From positions 1 through 52,386 of the forward strand of contig CAZELM010000033.1 in assembly GCA_964512995.1 (NCBI GenBank): a stretch of DNA of 52,386 bases. Reading direction: 5' to 3'. The number at the start of each line of letters is the position of its first letter. Positions within the stretch are counted from its first letter, which is position 1. Shown here piece by piece: positions 36,164 to 44,572 of the stretch. The stretch comes from CAZELM01 sp964512995. Lineage in GTDB: Bacteria > CSSED10-310. The translations under genes and the position numbers were made by a program. The notes under the pieces were generated by a model. It had not been told where the DNA came from. It did no database searches and was given only the letters and a program-made list of their open reading frames with translations.

Positions 36164-36225
36164 TTCCGGTTCAAGATTAAAATTTGTCTATCGTGATGTT
36201 GGTGATCGCAGTGAAATGATCAGGA

Positions 36226-37362
36226 TTAATCGATGTGGAGAACGCCACCCCAAATCCAGCCATTGGCTCCATTTTTCTGCTGAAAAAGGTACCAATAGTG
36301 ATTCCGGTCTTTCTGAGCGGTGCGGTATTTCACGACAAAGGTTTCATTATTGGGTAATGAGCGGAAACTGGGGTATTGTTCCGAAGGACCCAACCGCATC
36401 TCTCCCATATCGGCCTTGACCTTCACTTTCATCGACTTGGGTAACTTCACGGTATCTCCGGTAAGCCGCATGTAATCATCCAGTTTTGATTTGAAATGAT
36501 CTCCCTCTTGTTCGGGGACGCGGAACGTATACTGACCGGAAGGAATTTCCGTCCCGATGCACCAGGGATTCAGCATCCGGAACTCCCGATACGAAATAGT
36601 TGCACAATATGCCAGGACACTCACCGGAGTTGCTGATTTTATCTGTTTCGATACCGGTTTGGATGGGATGTCCCCAAAATGGGATATCGTGCTCAGGTCG
36701 ATTCCATATTTTTCGGGTTGCTCCAGAAACAATTTTGCCGCCATGACATTGAACACATATCGATCGGTTTCATTGGGCAGCATCATTCTGAAATAATCGA
36801 CCGTTCCCTGCCGATAGATTTCACTCCGGATCCGGTTCTCACCAATGTTATAAGCAGCCAATGCGGTCGGCCAGGATCCGAATTCGGTATACAATCGTTT
36901 CAGATAAATAATGGCAGCTCGTGTTGATTTTTCGATATCCAGGCGTTCATCGATCTGATCATCGACTCTCAGATCATGATTTTGAGCAGTGGAGTAAATG
37001 AACTGCCATGGTCCCACTGCTTCGCTGACCGATCGAGCGGTATATTGGAGTCCGCTCTCGATGACCGGAACGTAGATCAGATCTGCCGGGAGTTTTGACT
37101 CTTTGAGGAGTTCCTGAATGGTCGGGAAAAACCTCGCCCGGCGTTTCGCCCAAAGAATGATCTGGCCGGGATTATCCGAATGGCTTCTCAGTTGAACTTC
37201 CAATCGTTCACGCGTATAGAAATCAGTGAGGGGAACGGTTTCTCCACAGAACACCAGTGAATCCGGAACATAAAAATCGTCGGCTCTGCTCACAAAAGGA
37301 GCAGAGAAAAAAAAGAATAACCCTATGATCCAGATGGATCCCATCTGCATATGTGGCTTCAC
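36226..37362 (-). CDS. MltD-like lytic transglycosylase with SH3-like C-terminus
   Basis: 378 residues. The start is GTG at 37362: GGAGG lies 8 nt upstream, and the GTG overlaps the TGA of the preceding helicase gene (GTGA), a sign of translational coupling. Signal peptide (SIWIIGLFFFFSAPFVSRA), then an SLT/transglycosylase domain (about 80-225). It has catalytic Glu102 in LIYVPVIESGLQ, the SEAVGPWQFIYSTA motif, STRAAIIYLKRLY and GSWPTALAAYNIGENR, as in MltD/family 1 enzymes. A region resembling a degenerate LysM follows. A bacterial SH3-like domain (MRLGPSEQYPSFRSLPNNE...WGGVL) ends the protein and may bind peptidoglycan. It cleaves murein glycan strands in the periplasm. Its operon also contains dacB, another murein enzyme. 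Confidence 0.9.
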   Translation of the reverse strand: MKPHMQMGSIWIIGLFFFFSAPFVSRADDFYVPDSLVFCGETVPLTDFYTRERLEVQLRSHSDNPGQIILWAKRRARFFPTIQELLKESKLPADLIYVPVIESGLQYTARSVSEAVGPWQFIYSTAQNHDLRVDDQIDERLDIEKSTRAAIIYLKRLYTEFGSWPTALAAYNIGENRIRSEIYRQGTVDYFRMMLPNETDRYVFNVMAAKLFLEQPEKYGIDLSTISHFGDIPSKPVSKQIKSATPVSVLAYCATISYREFRMLNPWCIGTEIPSGQYTFRVPEQEGDHFKSKLDDYMRLTGDTVKLPKSMKVKVKADMGEMRLGPSEQYPSFRSLPNNETFVVKYRTAQKDRNHYWYLFQQKNGANGWIWGGVLHID

Positions 37363-40244
37363 TCGGGCATCCTCCACGATACCGGAATCTTGCATTTCTG
37401 ACCGCTTCGGTGAGGACACAGGATATGACCGTTTGATACGCCAAAGGCATACACCCGATACGTCACTTCAACATCTTTTTTGCAGTATTCTGCAACGAGA
37501 TCGATGCGTCCGTCTTTCCACCATTTCAATGACTGCAGACCATCGGCGCTTTTGGAGGTGTTCAAGGTCGCGGTGGCAATCTGATCGAGAGACAGACGAT
37601 AACCAAGCTTTTCTTCGATGGACCGAAGCAGATCCAGACTGGGTAGCGAATGGAAATTCATGGATGTATATTTGGATAACACCTTGAAATCGAAGCGTTC
37701 TGTGTTGAATCCGATGATGCGCCGGGCATTTTTCAGACGCCGGAGCAGTCGATCGATCTGATTTTCCGCATAAAATTCATATTGATCCCTTTGAATATCA
37801 TAGACAACGCCGATGGCCACACGCATCTCGTGACAATTTTTCCATCCACCCACCTCATCAGCAGACAGTTGTGTTTCAAGATCGAACACGAGTTCTGTTC
37901 CAGACGGACAGGCTTCTTCGGATGGAAGTTCCGGAATCTGGAAATCGAACAGTCCTCGCTGACATGGATTCTGATCATCCATAGTATACTCCTTTTCACC
38001 GCTCACATGTTCCAGAAGGAATATCGCGGATTTTTTATCCAAAGGTTCATTTCCAGCTCCGCATTTCGGTGACTGGATGCAATAGGGGCATCCGGATACA
38101 CAACTGCATTCCCGGATGTGGTTCAGTGTTTTTTTCAGGAGATCGGAAAAGGAATCCAGAGCACTTTCAGCCAGTCCGAGCCCTCCCGGATAACCGTCAT
38201 AGACGAAGACCGCGGCTGTTCCGGTATGAATATGACCGCGGGTGGAGATCCCCGCCAGATCACTCCGATCGCAGATCGCAACGAGTGGGTACAATCCGAT
38301 CAATGCGTGTTCGATGGCGTGGAGACCGCCCATGGGATGCAGAGAATTTGGGATCAAGTGGTCCATCAGCTCCTCACAGAACGAGATCCAGATCCCACGT
38401 GTTTCAAACACCATTTCCGGCAGGTCGAGTTCCTGTTTCGATACGATATCACCGGAGAATATTCTCCGGATCGCATAATGGGTGACTTTTTCGCGTACAC
38501 GCAGCCGGCCATGAGAAATCGTGGCATACGGTAACTGACGCGTTCCCTCGGCAGTCAGAATCTCCGTTTCCTTGCTCGAATAAGACTGGGTATAAACTTC
38601 ATCCGGACCCGGCTCCACGGTAACTTTATAGTTCTGCTGATCAAGGCATGATACTTTGAATACCTTGCCACCATGAAGATAAATGGCTCCGGGATGGCAT
38701 TCCTTGAATGCACGAATCCCGTCGATCGATCCGATCACACCATGATTGGCCTGATATATCTCATAACTTTCACCGGCGGAGCGGATGGACATCCGGCGAT
38801 GCGGTTGGCTGGTTCGACTGACAAACTGACCGCCCTCTGCGCTTTCCAGAAGGACAAACTGGTCAGAGAGTATCTGGAGTCTCTGGCGAATGTGATCATC
38901 TTCCGGATAATTGACACCGGGCACCAAAATCAATTCATCTGCTGCGCATTCCAGGTGCTGATCCGAGATGTGTTCATTGTTTTTATAAACCACCACTTTT
39001 TCGACGGGAGATTGATGAATGAGGGCTTCATGATCATAGTAATACCGATCCAGGGCATCGGGACCGGTGATGAAGATGACAATGGATGGCTGCCGGTTAC
39101 GACCCACGCGGCCGGCGCGCTGCCGGAAGCTGGAGACAGAACCGGGGAATCCCACCAGAATGCAGCAATCCAGTCCACCAATATCGATCCCGAGTTCCAG
39201 CGCGCTGGTGGAGATCACACCATCCAGCCGATTCTGAAAGAGCTTCTCTTCGATTTCCCGGCGATCCTGAGGAAGAAATCCGGCTCGATAGACCGCTATC
39301 CGAGTCGATATTTCTGGGATTCGCCGTTTGAGGTACCAGTAGATTAATTCTGTATATCGCCTCGACTTCGTAAAAACGATTGTTTTAAGTCCGCATTTCA
39401 AACAGCTCTCGAACATATTTACAGCAGCGGTGGTTACCTGCTCATCCGGGAGATATGAAATGAAGGCTTTATCCAATGTGGGAGCACCCGAGGTCTCGAT
39501 GAGTTGGAATGGTGCTTCCAATAGATTTCCTGCCAGTTCCAATGGGTTTCCAATCGTGGCAGAACATGCGATGACCTGTGGATGCGCATCATAATGGTGT
39601 AATATGCGGTTCAACCGTCTCATGATCTGCAACACATGAGATCCGAATGCTCCCCGATACACGTGTATTTCATCGACAACAATAAGTTTCAGATTTTTCA
39701 GAAACGATTCCCATTTTGTATGATAGGGCAGAATACTGTAGTGGATCAGATCCGGGTTGGAAATGATGACAGAGGGATGCGTTTTCCGGATTTTCGTTCG
39801 GAAGGACTGAGGTGTATCGCCATCCAGTACTTCAACGAGCGGCCGTTGTGTCAGGATTGGCAATTCTGGAGCGAGTTCACGGAGGGCTTTGGCCTGATCC
39901 CGGGCCAGGGCTTTGAATGGAAACAGATACAATGCGGTGGCATCCCGATTCTTTTCCAGGATGTCCAATGTCGGGAGCTGATAGGCGAGGCTTTTCCCAC
40001 TGGCGGTCGGGGTTGCCAGAAGCACATTTTTTCCGGTGGTTACGGCTTGGATTGCCTCCTGCTGATGACGGTACAGTCTTGAGATTCCGTGTCTGGCCAG
40101 TATTGACCGGATGAATTCAGATGGAGGAGATGCAGGTATTCCATACTCCGGAGCACTTGCATGGAACACTCGAAGTTTACACTTTTCAGGGGGCCATTTC
40201 GCATCAGAAATCAGGTTCTGAGTGAGAATACTCAACGGTATCAC
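37359..40244 (-). CDS. DEAD/DEAH helicase (MrfA/YprA-like) fused to a DEDD exonuclease (MrfB/YprB-like)
   Basis: 961 residues. The N-terminal two thirds is a superfamily 2 helicase of the YprA/MrfA-Hrq1 type: LYRHQQEAIQAV, Walker A ATPTASGKSLAYQLP, VVDEIHVYRGAFG, ACSATIGNP, and GLDCCILVGFPGSVSSFRQRAGRVGR. The DUF1998 zinc-binding region follows, with Cys cluster ECSCVSGCPYCIQSPKCG. The last ~175 residues form an RNase H-like 3'-5' exonuclease domain: Asp788 and Glu790 in VFDLETQLS, IIGFNTERFDFKVLS, and AEYCKKDVEVTYRVY (YxxxD). In Bacillus subtilis MrfA and MrfB are separate proteins of a mitomycin-C crosslink repair pathway; here they are one chain. The GTG start at 40244 uses GGGGAG inside the end of dacB and begins 1 nt after the dacB stop. 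Confidence 0.88.
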   Translation of the reverse strand: MIPLSILTQNLISDAKWPPEKCKLRVFHASAPEYGIPASPPSEFIRSILARHGISRLYRHQQEAIQAVTTGKNVLLATPTASGKSLAYQLPTLDILEKNRDATALYLFPFKALARDQAKALRELAPELPILTQRPLVEVLDGDTPQSFRTKIRKTHPSVIISNPDLIHYSILPYHTKWESFLKNLKLIVVDEIHVYRGAFGSHVLQIMRRLNRILHHYDAHPQVIACSATIGNPLELAGNLLEAPFQLIETSGAPTLDKAFISYLPDEQVTTAAVNMFESCLKCGLKTIVFTKSRRYTELIYWYLKRRIPEISTRIAVYRAGFLPQDRREIEEKLFQNRLDGVISTSALELGIDIGGLDCCILVGFPGSVSSFRQRAGRVGRNRQPSIVIFITGPDALDRYYYDHEALIHQSPVEKVVVYKNNEHISDQHLECAADELILVPGVNYPEDDHIRQRLQILSDQFVLLESAEGGQFVSRTSQPHRRMSIRSAGESYEIYQANHGVIGSIDGIRAFKECHPGAIYLHGGKVFKVSCLDQQNYKVTVEPGPDEVYTQSYSSKETEILTAEGTRQLPYATISHGRLRVREKVTHYAIRRIFSGDIVSKQELDLPEMVFETRGIWISFCEELMDHLIPNSLHPMGGLHAIEHALIGLYPLVAICDRSDLAGISTRGHIHTGTAAVFVYDGYPGGLGLAESALDSFSDLLKKTLNHIRECSCVSGCPYCIQSPKCGAGNEPLDKKSAIFLLEHVSGEKEYTMDDQNPCQRGLFDFQIPELPSEEACPSGTELVFDLETQLSADEVGGWKNCHEMRVAIGVVYDIQRDQYEFYAENQIDRLLRRLKNARRIIGFNTERFDFKVLSKYTSMNFHSLPSLDLLRSIEEKLGYRLSLDQIATATLNTSKSADGLQSLKWWKDGRIDLVAEYCKKDVEVTYRVYAFGVSNGHILCPHRSGQKCKIPVSWRMPE

Positions 40245-40245
40245 A

Positions 40246-41730
40246 TCATTGCTCCCCGGCTTTGCTCCAATAATTCAATAACGCTCTGATGATGTTGTCC
40301 TGTGTCTTTTTGGCATCTCCATGTCTGTTTTGTGTTTTGTTCATCAAGATGGAGAAAATGAGACCGTTTCCATTCCGGCCGTCAACGACACCCGACAGAC
40401 AACTGACATTGTCGACCAATCCGGTTTTCGCACGTACCAGACGGCAGCGGTCATCGTTTTTCAAGCGGCGCCGCAGTGTTCCATCAATCCCTGCTACGGG
40501 TAAACAGTTCATAAACTCCGGACCAAAGGTGCTTTCTCCGAGAATATATCGGAACAGATCCGTCATCTGGCGCGCGCTGACATGATTATTTCTCGACAGC
40601 CCGGAACCGTCGCTCATTTCAAATCCCTGCATATTCAAACCGGCTGTTTTTGTGAAAAATTCCGTAGCCGCCTGTATTCCGGATGCCGTGCTTCCGGGTG
40701 GGGCCGACTGAATCGCTCCCAAGGTTTTCAATGTCTGTTCCATCATGAAGTTATTGGAAAATTTCATGGCATCCCGGAGAATGGATGCCAGTGGAGCGGA
40801 TTCCTGAGAAACGAGGTGTTTGACTTTTTCCGGCTTAATGCCTGTTTTTACTTTTCCGGTAATTGTGACACCATTTTGCATCAGATAGTCAACGAATGAG
40901 ATGCCGCAATAGTATCCGGAATTCTCGATATGCCGAAAATATTCCTGCGTATGGTAATCTTTCGGGAGTTTGCCTTTCAAGGAAATGGTACAGATGTCAT
41001 CGGTTTCATTCATCAACAGAACGAGGTTGTTGGCAGATTTTGGTTTACCGGTTATTGCGTCGTTTTGAACCTTGAAATAACTCGATGCAGGATCGGTATT
41101 TACCAGAAGAGGATCTCCGGGAGCTTTTCCAGGACTCACCATGACGGTTACCGTATTGAAGTTGAATGCCAATGCTCCGGTCGGAGCATTGTACCACAGG
41201 GGCATTTTGATCCGCTCCCAATCAGAATCCGGAATTCTGAGGTTATCAAAAAAACTTTCATCAATGATCAGATTGCCGTCGATGCGTGTGATACCGGAAT
41301 TCCGAACGGATTTGGCCAGCTTCCATAATTCTTCCGGGACGAAAAAAGGATCGCCGCCGCCATAAAGGATGAGATCTCCGGTCAAGGTAGTACCTTGAAT
41401 AGTCCCATCAATATATACTTCTGATGTAAATTCAAATTCCGGTCCCAGAATTCCCAATGCAGCGGCGGTGGTGAATACTTTCATATTTGAAGCGGGGATT
41501 AAAGATTTATCCGGCTGGTATTCAAAAATGGCTCGATCGGATCGGATATCCCAGATTAAAATCCCAGCGTCTCCATTCCGAACAATGGGCGTATTGACGA
41601 TCTGTTCCAATGAATTTCTGAGTGTTTGGGATTGATTGTCATTTTCAGATCGTGTATCCGGCAACGTGAAAAATAAGGCAATGAAAATCAGCGGTAAAAC
41701 GGAGAAATGTTGACGCATTGTTTTGTTCAT
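40246..41730 (-). CDS. dacB: D-alanyl-D-alanine carboxypeptidase/endopeptidase, PBP4 (S13) family
   Basis: About 494 residues. I prefer ATG 41730 (MNKTMRQHFSVLPLIFIALFF), which gives a normal signal peptide; an ATG at 41784 adds 18 unlikely residues. Ribosome-site evidence is weak at both. The S13 motifs are SxxK (Ser81-Asn-Met-Lys84 in IPASNMKVFTTAAAL), SxN in MKFSNNFMMEQTLK, and KTG in RAKTGLVDNVSCLSG. The GDLILYGGGDPFF region is typical of PBP4. Periplasmic enzyme that trims stem pentapeptides and cleaves peptide crosslinks. First gene of a compact operon with the helicase-exonuclease and the MltD-like gene. A strong promoter lies about 100 bp upstream. Confidence 0.93.
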   Translation of the reverse strand: MNKTMRQHFSVLPLIFIALFFTLPDTRSENDNQSQTLRNSLEQIVNTPIVRNGDAGILIWDIRSDRAIFEYQPDKSLIPASNMKVFTTAAALGILGPEFEFTSEVYIDGTIQGTTLTGDLILYGGGDPFFVPEELWKLAKSVRNSGITRIDGNLIIDESFFDNLRIPDSDWERIKMPLWYNAPTGALAFNFNTVTVMVSPGKAPGDPLLVNTDPASSYFKVQNDAITGKPKSANNLVLLMNETDDICTISLKGKLPKDYHTQEYFRHIENSGYYCGISFVDYLMQNGVTITGKVKTGIKPEKVKHLVSQESAPLASILRDAMKFSNNFMMEQTLKTLGAIQSAPPGSTASGIQAATEFFTKTAGLNMQGFEMSDGSGLSRNNHVSARQMTDLFRYILGESTFGPEFMNCLPVAGIDGTLRRRLKNDDRCRLVRAKTGLVDNVSCLSGVVDGRNGNGLIFSILMNKTQNRHGDAKKTQDNIIRALLNYWSKAGEQ

Positions 41731-41831
41731 TCGATTTAATACACTCCATTTCCAATCAAAGCACCCGTAACAATAAACCTTCATACCGGTTCAGAATCTC
41801 CGAATATCTGGAGTTTCCAAATTTCGAAGCA

Positions 41832-41860
41832 ATTATAGAAAGAGTGAAAGATAATGTGAA
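41832..41860 (-). promoter_or_regulatory. Promoter of the dacB operon
   Basis: On the minus strand, TTCACA (41855-41860), 17-bp spacer, TATAAT (41832-41837). Start expected near 41825, leader about 95 nt. Confidence 0.7.
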
Positions 41861-41929
41861 GAAGAAAGATCTTGACAGCTTTTCGGAAGTGTCTTTTCCA
41901 TCTTTTTTTCGATGACCAATGGCATCTTC

Positions 41930-42053
41930 GATCCCCATTGTCATCTCTGCAATGGTGGGGATCTCATGGCAGACGATGAGATTCCCAACGTTGTGAATTG
42001 ACACTTTTCGAATCAAGTCAGAAAAAATAACCGGATTTCAGCCAGATATCCGG
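41930..42053. other. Hairpin-rich intergenic segment
   Basis: Three inverted repeats lie between dacB and the ankyrin lipoprotein gene: GATCCCCA/TGGGGATC (41930-41963, with inner TTG/CAA), ATCTCAT/ATGAGAT (41961-41982) and CCGGAT/ATCCGG (42031-42053). The first two share positions 41961-41963, so they cannot both form fully. No coding frame is convincing. Could be a small RNA or regulatory leader. Confidence 0.35.
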
Positions 42054-42084
42054 ATGGTTTGTGTCTCTCATTCAATGGAACTAT

Positions 42085-42113
42085 TTGACATTCTTTGTGG
42101 ATGAGACTAAAAG
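42085..42113 (+). promoter_or_regulatory. Candidate promoter of the ankyrin lipoprotein gene
   Basis: Consensus TTGACA (42085-42090), 17-bp spacer, TAAAAG (42108-42113). The leader to the start codon would be about 118 nt. Confidence 0.45.
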
Positions 42114-42236
42114 TGTGAATCTATTGAACGGGCGAACATTGTCATCGCTCATCCATCAATGGTTTTAATGATTGAAATAGGGAAGAAAATCCTGTTAAGA
42201 TACCATGGATTTTCGATTCAAACCTTGGAGGGAGTT

Positions 42237-42815
42237 ATGAAGCAATTCATTTTATTGACTATCATCATATCAAGCATTGTTCTTTTGGGGGGATGTCAAA
42301 AGCCTGAACCTGCGACGAAGCAGGCTGTTCCAACAAAGACGGACTCGAGCAGCAATTCGATGGATTCGAGCAGTAAACCGGCGGATTCCACAGGCAATCA
42401 GAATCAGCCACCGATGAAAGCCGCTCAACCGGAAGTACCGACATCTTTGCCAAAAGCGGCTGCTACAGGGGATTTGAAACTGGTTCAGGAATTCATCCAG
42501 AAGGGTTCCAAAGTTGATGAGCGAGATGAATCAAATGGGTATACTCCCTTGATCTGGGCCTCCTTCCGGGGAAAAACGGATGTGGTGAATTTCCTGCTTG
42601 AAAAAGGTGCCGATGTCAACGCGAAAGACAAGGACCAGTTCACAGCGCTTCATCGTGCAGTGTTCATGAACCAGATTGAAGTTGTGAAGATATTGATTGA
42701 GAAAGGCGCAGATGTGAACGCCAAAGCGACCCAGGATATCACGCCTTTGGCAATCGCTCAAAAAATGGAGAAAAAAGAAGTCACCGAATTACTTAAAAGT
42801 CATGGCGCTAAATAA
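42237..42815 (+). CDS. Ankyrin-repeat lipoprotein
   Basis: 192 residues. The ATG at 42237 has GGAGGGAG upstream and gives a perfect lipoprotein signal (MKQFILLTIIISSIVLLGGC, lipobox LGGC with Cys20); the earlier ATG at 42159 does not. A Ser/Asp/Lys-rich disordered spacer (DSSSNSMDSSSKPADST) is followed by about four ankyrin repeats (KAAATGDLKLVQEFIQKGSK, GYTPLIWASFRGKTDVVNFL, FTALHRAVFMNQIEVVKILI, ITPLAIAQKMEKKEVTELL). Likely a membrane-anchored periplasmic protein-protein interaction module; partner unknown. Its lipid modification would depend on Lgt and LspA, encoded 4.5 kb downstream. Confidence 0.88.
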   Translation: MKQFILLTIIISSIVLLGGCQKPEPATKQAVPTKTDSSSNSMDSSSKPADSTGNQNQPPMKAAQPEVPTSLPKAAATGDLKLVQEFIQKGSKVDERDESNGYTPLIWASFRGKTDVVNFLLEKGADVNAKDKDQFTALHRAVFMNQIEVVKILIEKGADVNAKATQDITPLAIAQKMEKKEVTELLKSHGAK

Positions 42816-42919
42816 TCAGCGAACTGACAGATTCATAACACAACATTGTTATAGAAAAAATGATTGACGTGTCGAATTGATGCAAAGCAGTGGTATTGAT
42901 CATCAGGATTTAGACAACT

Positions 42920-44566
42920 ATGAAAGTATTACTTGAAGACCGGGAAGCAGTGACGATTGAAAACGGAACGTCCTTGATGGACTTGATGGCACCCTATCAG
43001 AAAGATCACACCAATGTTCTGGTACTTGCACGGGTAGACAATCGTCTGGTGGATTTGTGGTATAAGCCAGTGCGGGATTGCAGAGTCAATTTCCTGGATC
43101 TGGGGACGATTGATGGGATCAAATCGTATCGGCATTCTCTGGTGTTTCTGTTGTTACGTGCGGTCAAAGAGCTCTATCCACACATCAACATCGTGGTCGC
43201 ACATTCGCTTGGAAAAGCGTTCTACTGCCAGTCCGAAGGCGGGCTGATCACGGAAGAGATGCTGGATGATATCCGGGATCGGATGCAGGAGATTGTCGAG
43301 GCCAACGAACCTTTTGAGCGGCAGAGAATGAAACGGGAGGATGCCATTCACGAGATGGCAGTTGCGGGACAGGAAGACAAGGTCCGTCTCCTTCAGTTTA
43401 TTCAGCAGGACACCATCCATGTCTATACATTTGGAGAACTCAAAGACTATTTTTTCATGCCACTGGTACCGTCTTCGGGAATATTGAAGCATTTTACATT
43501 GGAGAAATTCAAAGACGGATTTCTGATTCATTCTCCAAGTCACTCCAAACCCGAGACAATTCATAAAGTCACGCGGTATAACAAGTTATTTGAAATTTTT
43601 CAGGAGTTTGAACGTTGGGCGAAGATCCTTCAGATTAACGATGCAGGACATCTCAACTCCCACATCAAAAATAGCCGCATCAATGAAATCATCAAAATTT
43701 CAGAAGCGATCCATGAAAAGAAGATCGCGTATGTGGCTGATCAGATTGCTCAGCGGACTCCATTGCCGCGCCTGATACTGATAGCAGGTCCTTCGTCTTC
43801 AGGTAAGACGACGTTTTCAAAACGTCTCAGTATTCAGCTTCGGGTCAATATGATCAATCCGCATACGATCGAGATGGACGATTATTTTGTTCCGCGAACA
43901 CTTACACCGCGGACTCCAAATGGTGATTTTGACTATGAAAACCTCTCCGCCATCGACATCGAGTTATTCAACGAGCATTTAAACCGGTTGTTGGATGGCC
44001 AGGAAGTCGAACTCCCGAAATATGACTTTGGCGAAGGGGAGCGGCGGCCATCGCGGAAGATCATCAAACTCGGACCGCAGGATGTGCTGGTTGTCGAAGG
44101 GATTCACGGATTAAATGAAGCCCTGACTCCCAATATACCGTCCCATCTGAAATTCAAGATCTATGTGAGTGCATTGACGCACATCAATATTGACAATCAC
44201 AACCGTTTTTCGACCACCGACACGCGCCTGATTCGACGCATTGTGCGAGACAGCCATTTCAGGACATACACCGCTCTGGATACACTGCGCCGGTGGCCGC
44301 TCGTCCGGGAAGGCGAAGACAAGTGGATATTTCCGTATCAGGAGGATGCGGATGTCATGTTCAATTCTGCATTGGTGTTCGAGCAATGCGTTCTGCGTGG
44401 ATTTGCTCTGCCCGTATTGCAGAAAATCCCCCGCACCGAAAAAGAATATTCTGACGCCCATCGTTTGATTGACCTCCTGTCCTGTTTCCTGGATGTATCC
44501 ACTGCCGAGGTTCCCAATACTTCCATTCTACGTGAATTTGTCGGAGGAAGCAGTTTCAGATATTGA
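42920..44566 (+). CDS. Nucleoside (uridine) kinase-like protein with N-terminal TGS/ThrRS-like domains
   Basis: 548 residues. The N-terminal ~230 residues resemble the TGS plus second-additional-domain part of threonyl-tRNA synthetase (IENGTSLMDLM; HSLVFLLLRAVKELYP; HSLGKAFYCQSEGGLITEEMLDDI). The C-terminal part is a P-loop kinase of the phosphoribulokinase/uridine kinase family. It has Walker A IAGPSSSGKTTFSKRL (about 288-300), TIEMDDYFVPRTLTPRTPNGDFDYENLSAID, PKYDFGEGER and LVVEGIHGLNEALTP. This fusion is a known but little-studied family, annotated as nucleoside kinase; the substrate is not proven. ATG with AGGA upstream. The radical SAM gene starts 6 nt after its stop, suggesting translational coupling. 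Confidence 0.88.
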   Translation: MKVLLEDREAVTIENGTSLMDLMAPYQKDHTNVLVLARVDNRLVDLWYKPVRDCRVNFLDLGTIDGIKSYRHSLVFLLLRAVKELYPHINIVVAHSLGKAFYCQSEGGLITEEMLDDIRDRMQEIVEANEPFERQRMKREDAIHEMAVAGQEDKVRLLQFIQQDTIHVYTFGELKDYFFMPLVPSSGILKHFTLEKFKDGFLIHSPSHSKPETIHKVTRYNKLFEIFQEFERWAKILQINDAGHLNSHIKNSRINEIIKISEAIHEKKIAYVADQIAQRTPLPRLILIAGPSSSGKTTFSKRLSIQLRVNMINPHTIEMDDYFVPRTLTPRTPNGDFDYENLSAIDIELFNEHLNRLLDGQEVELPKYDFGEGERRPSRKIIKLGPQDVLVVEGIHGLNEALTPNIPSHLKFKIYVSALTHINIDNHNRFSTTDTRLIRRIVRDSHFRTYTALDTLRRWPLVREGEDKWIFPYQEDADVMFNSALVFEQCVLRGFALPVLQKIPRTEKEYSDAHRLIDLLSCFLDVSTAEVPNTSILREFVGGSSFRY

Positions 44567-44572
44567 TTCCAT

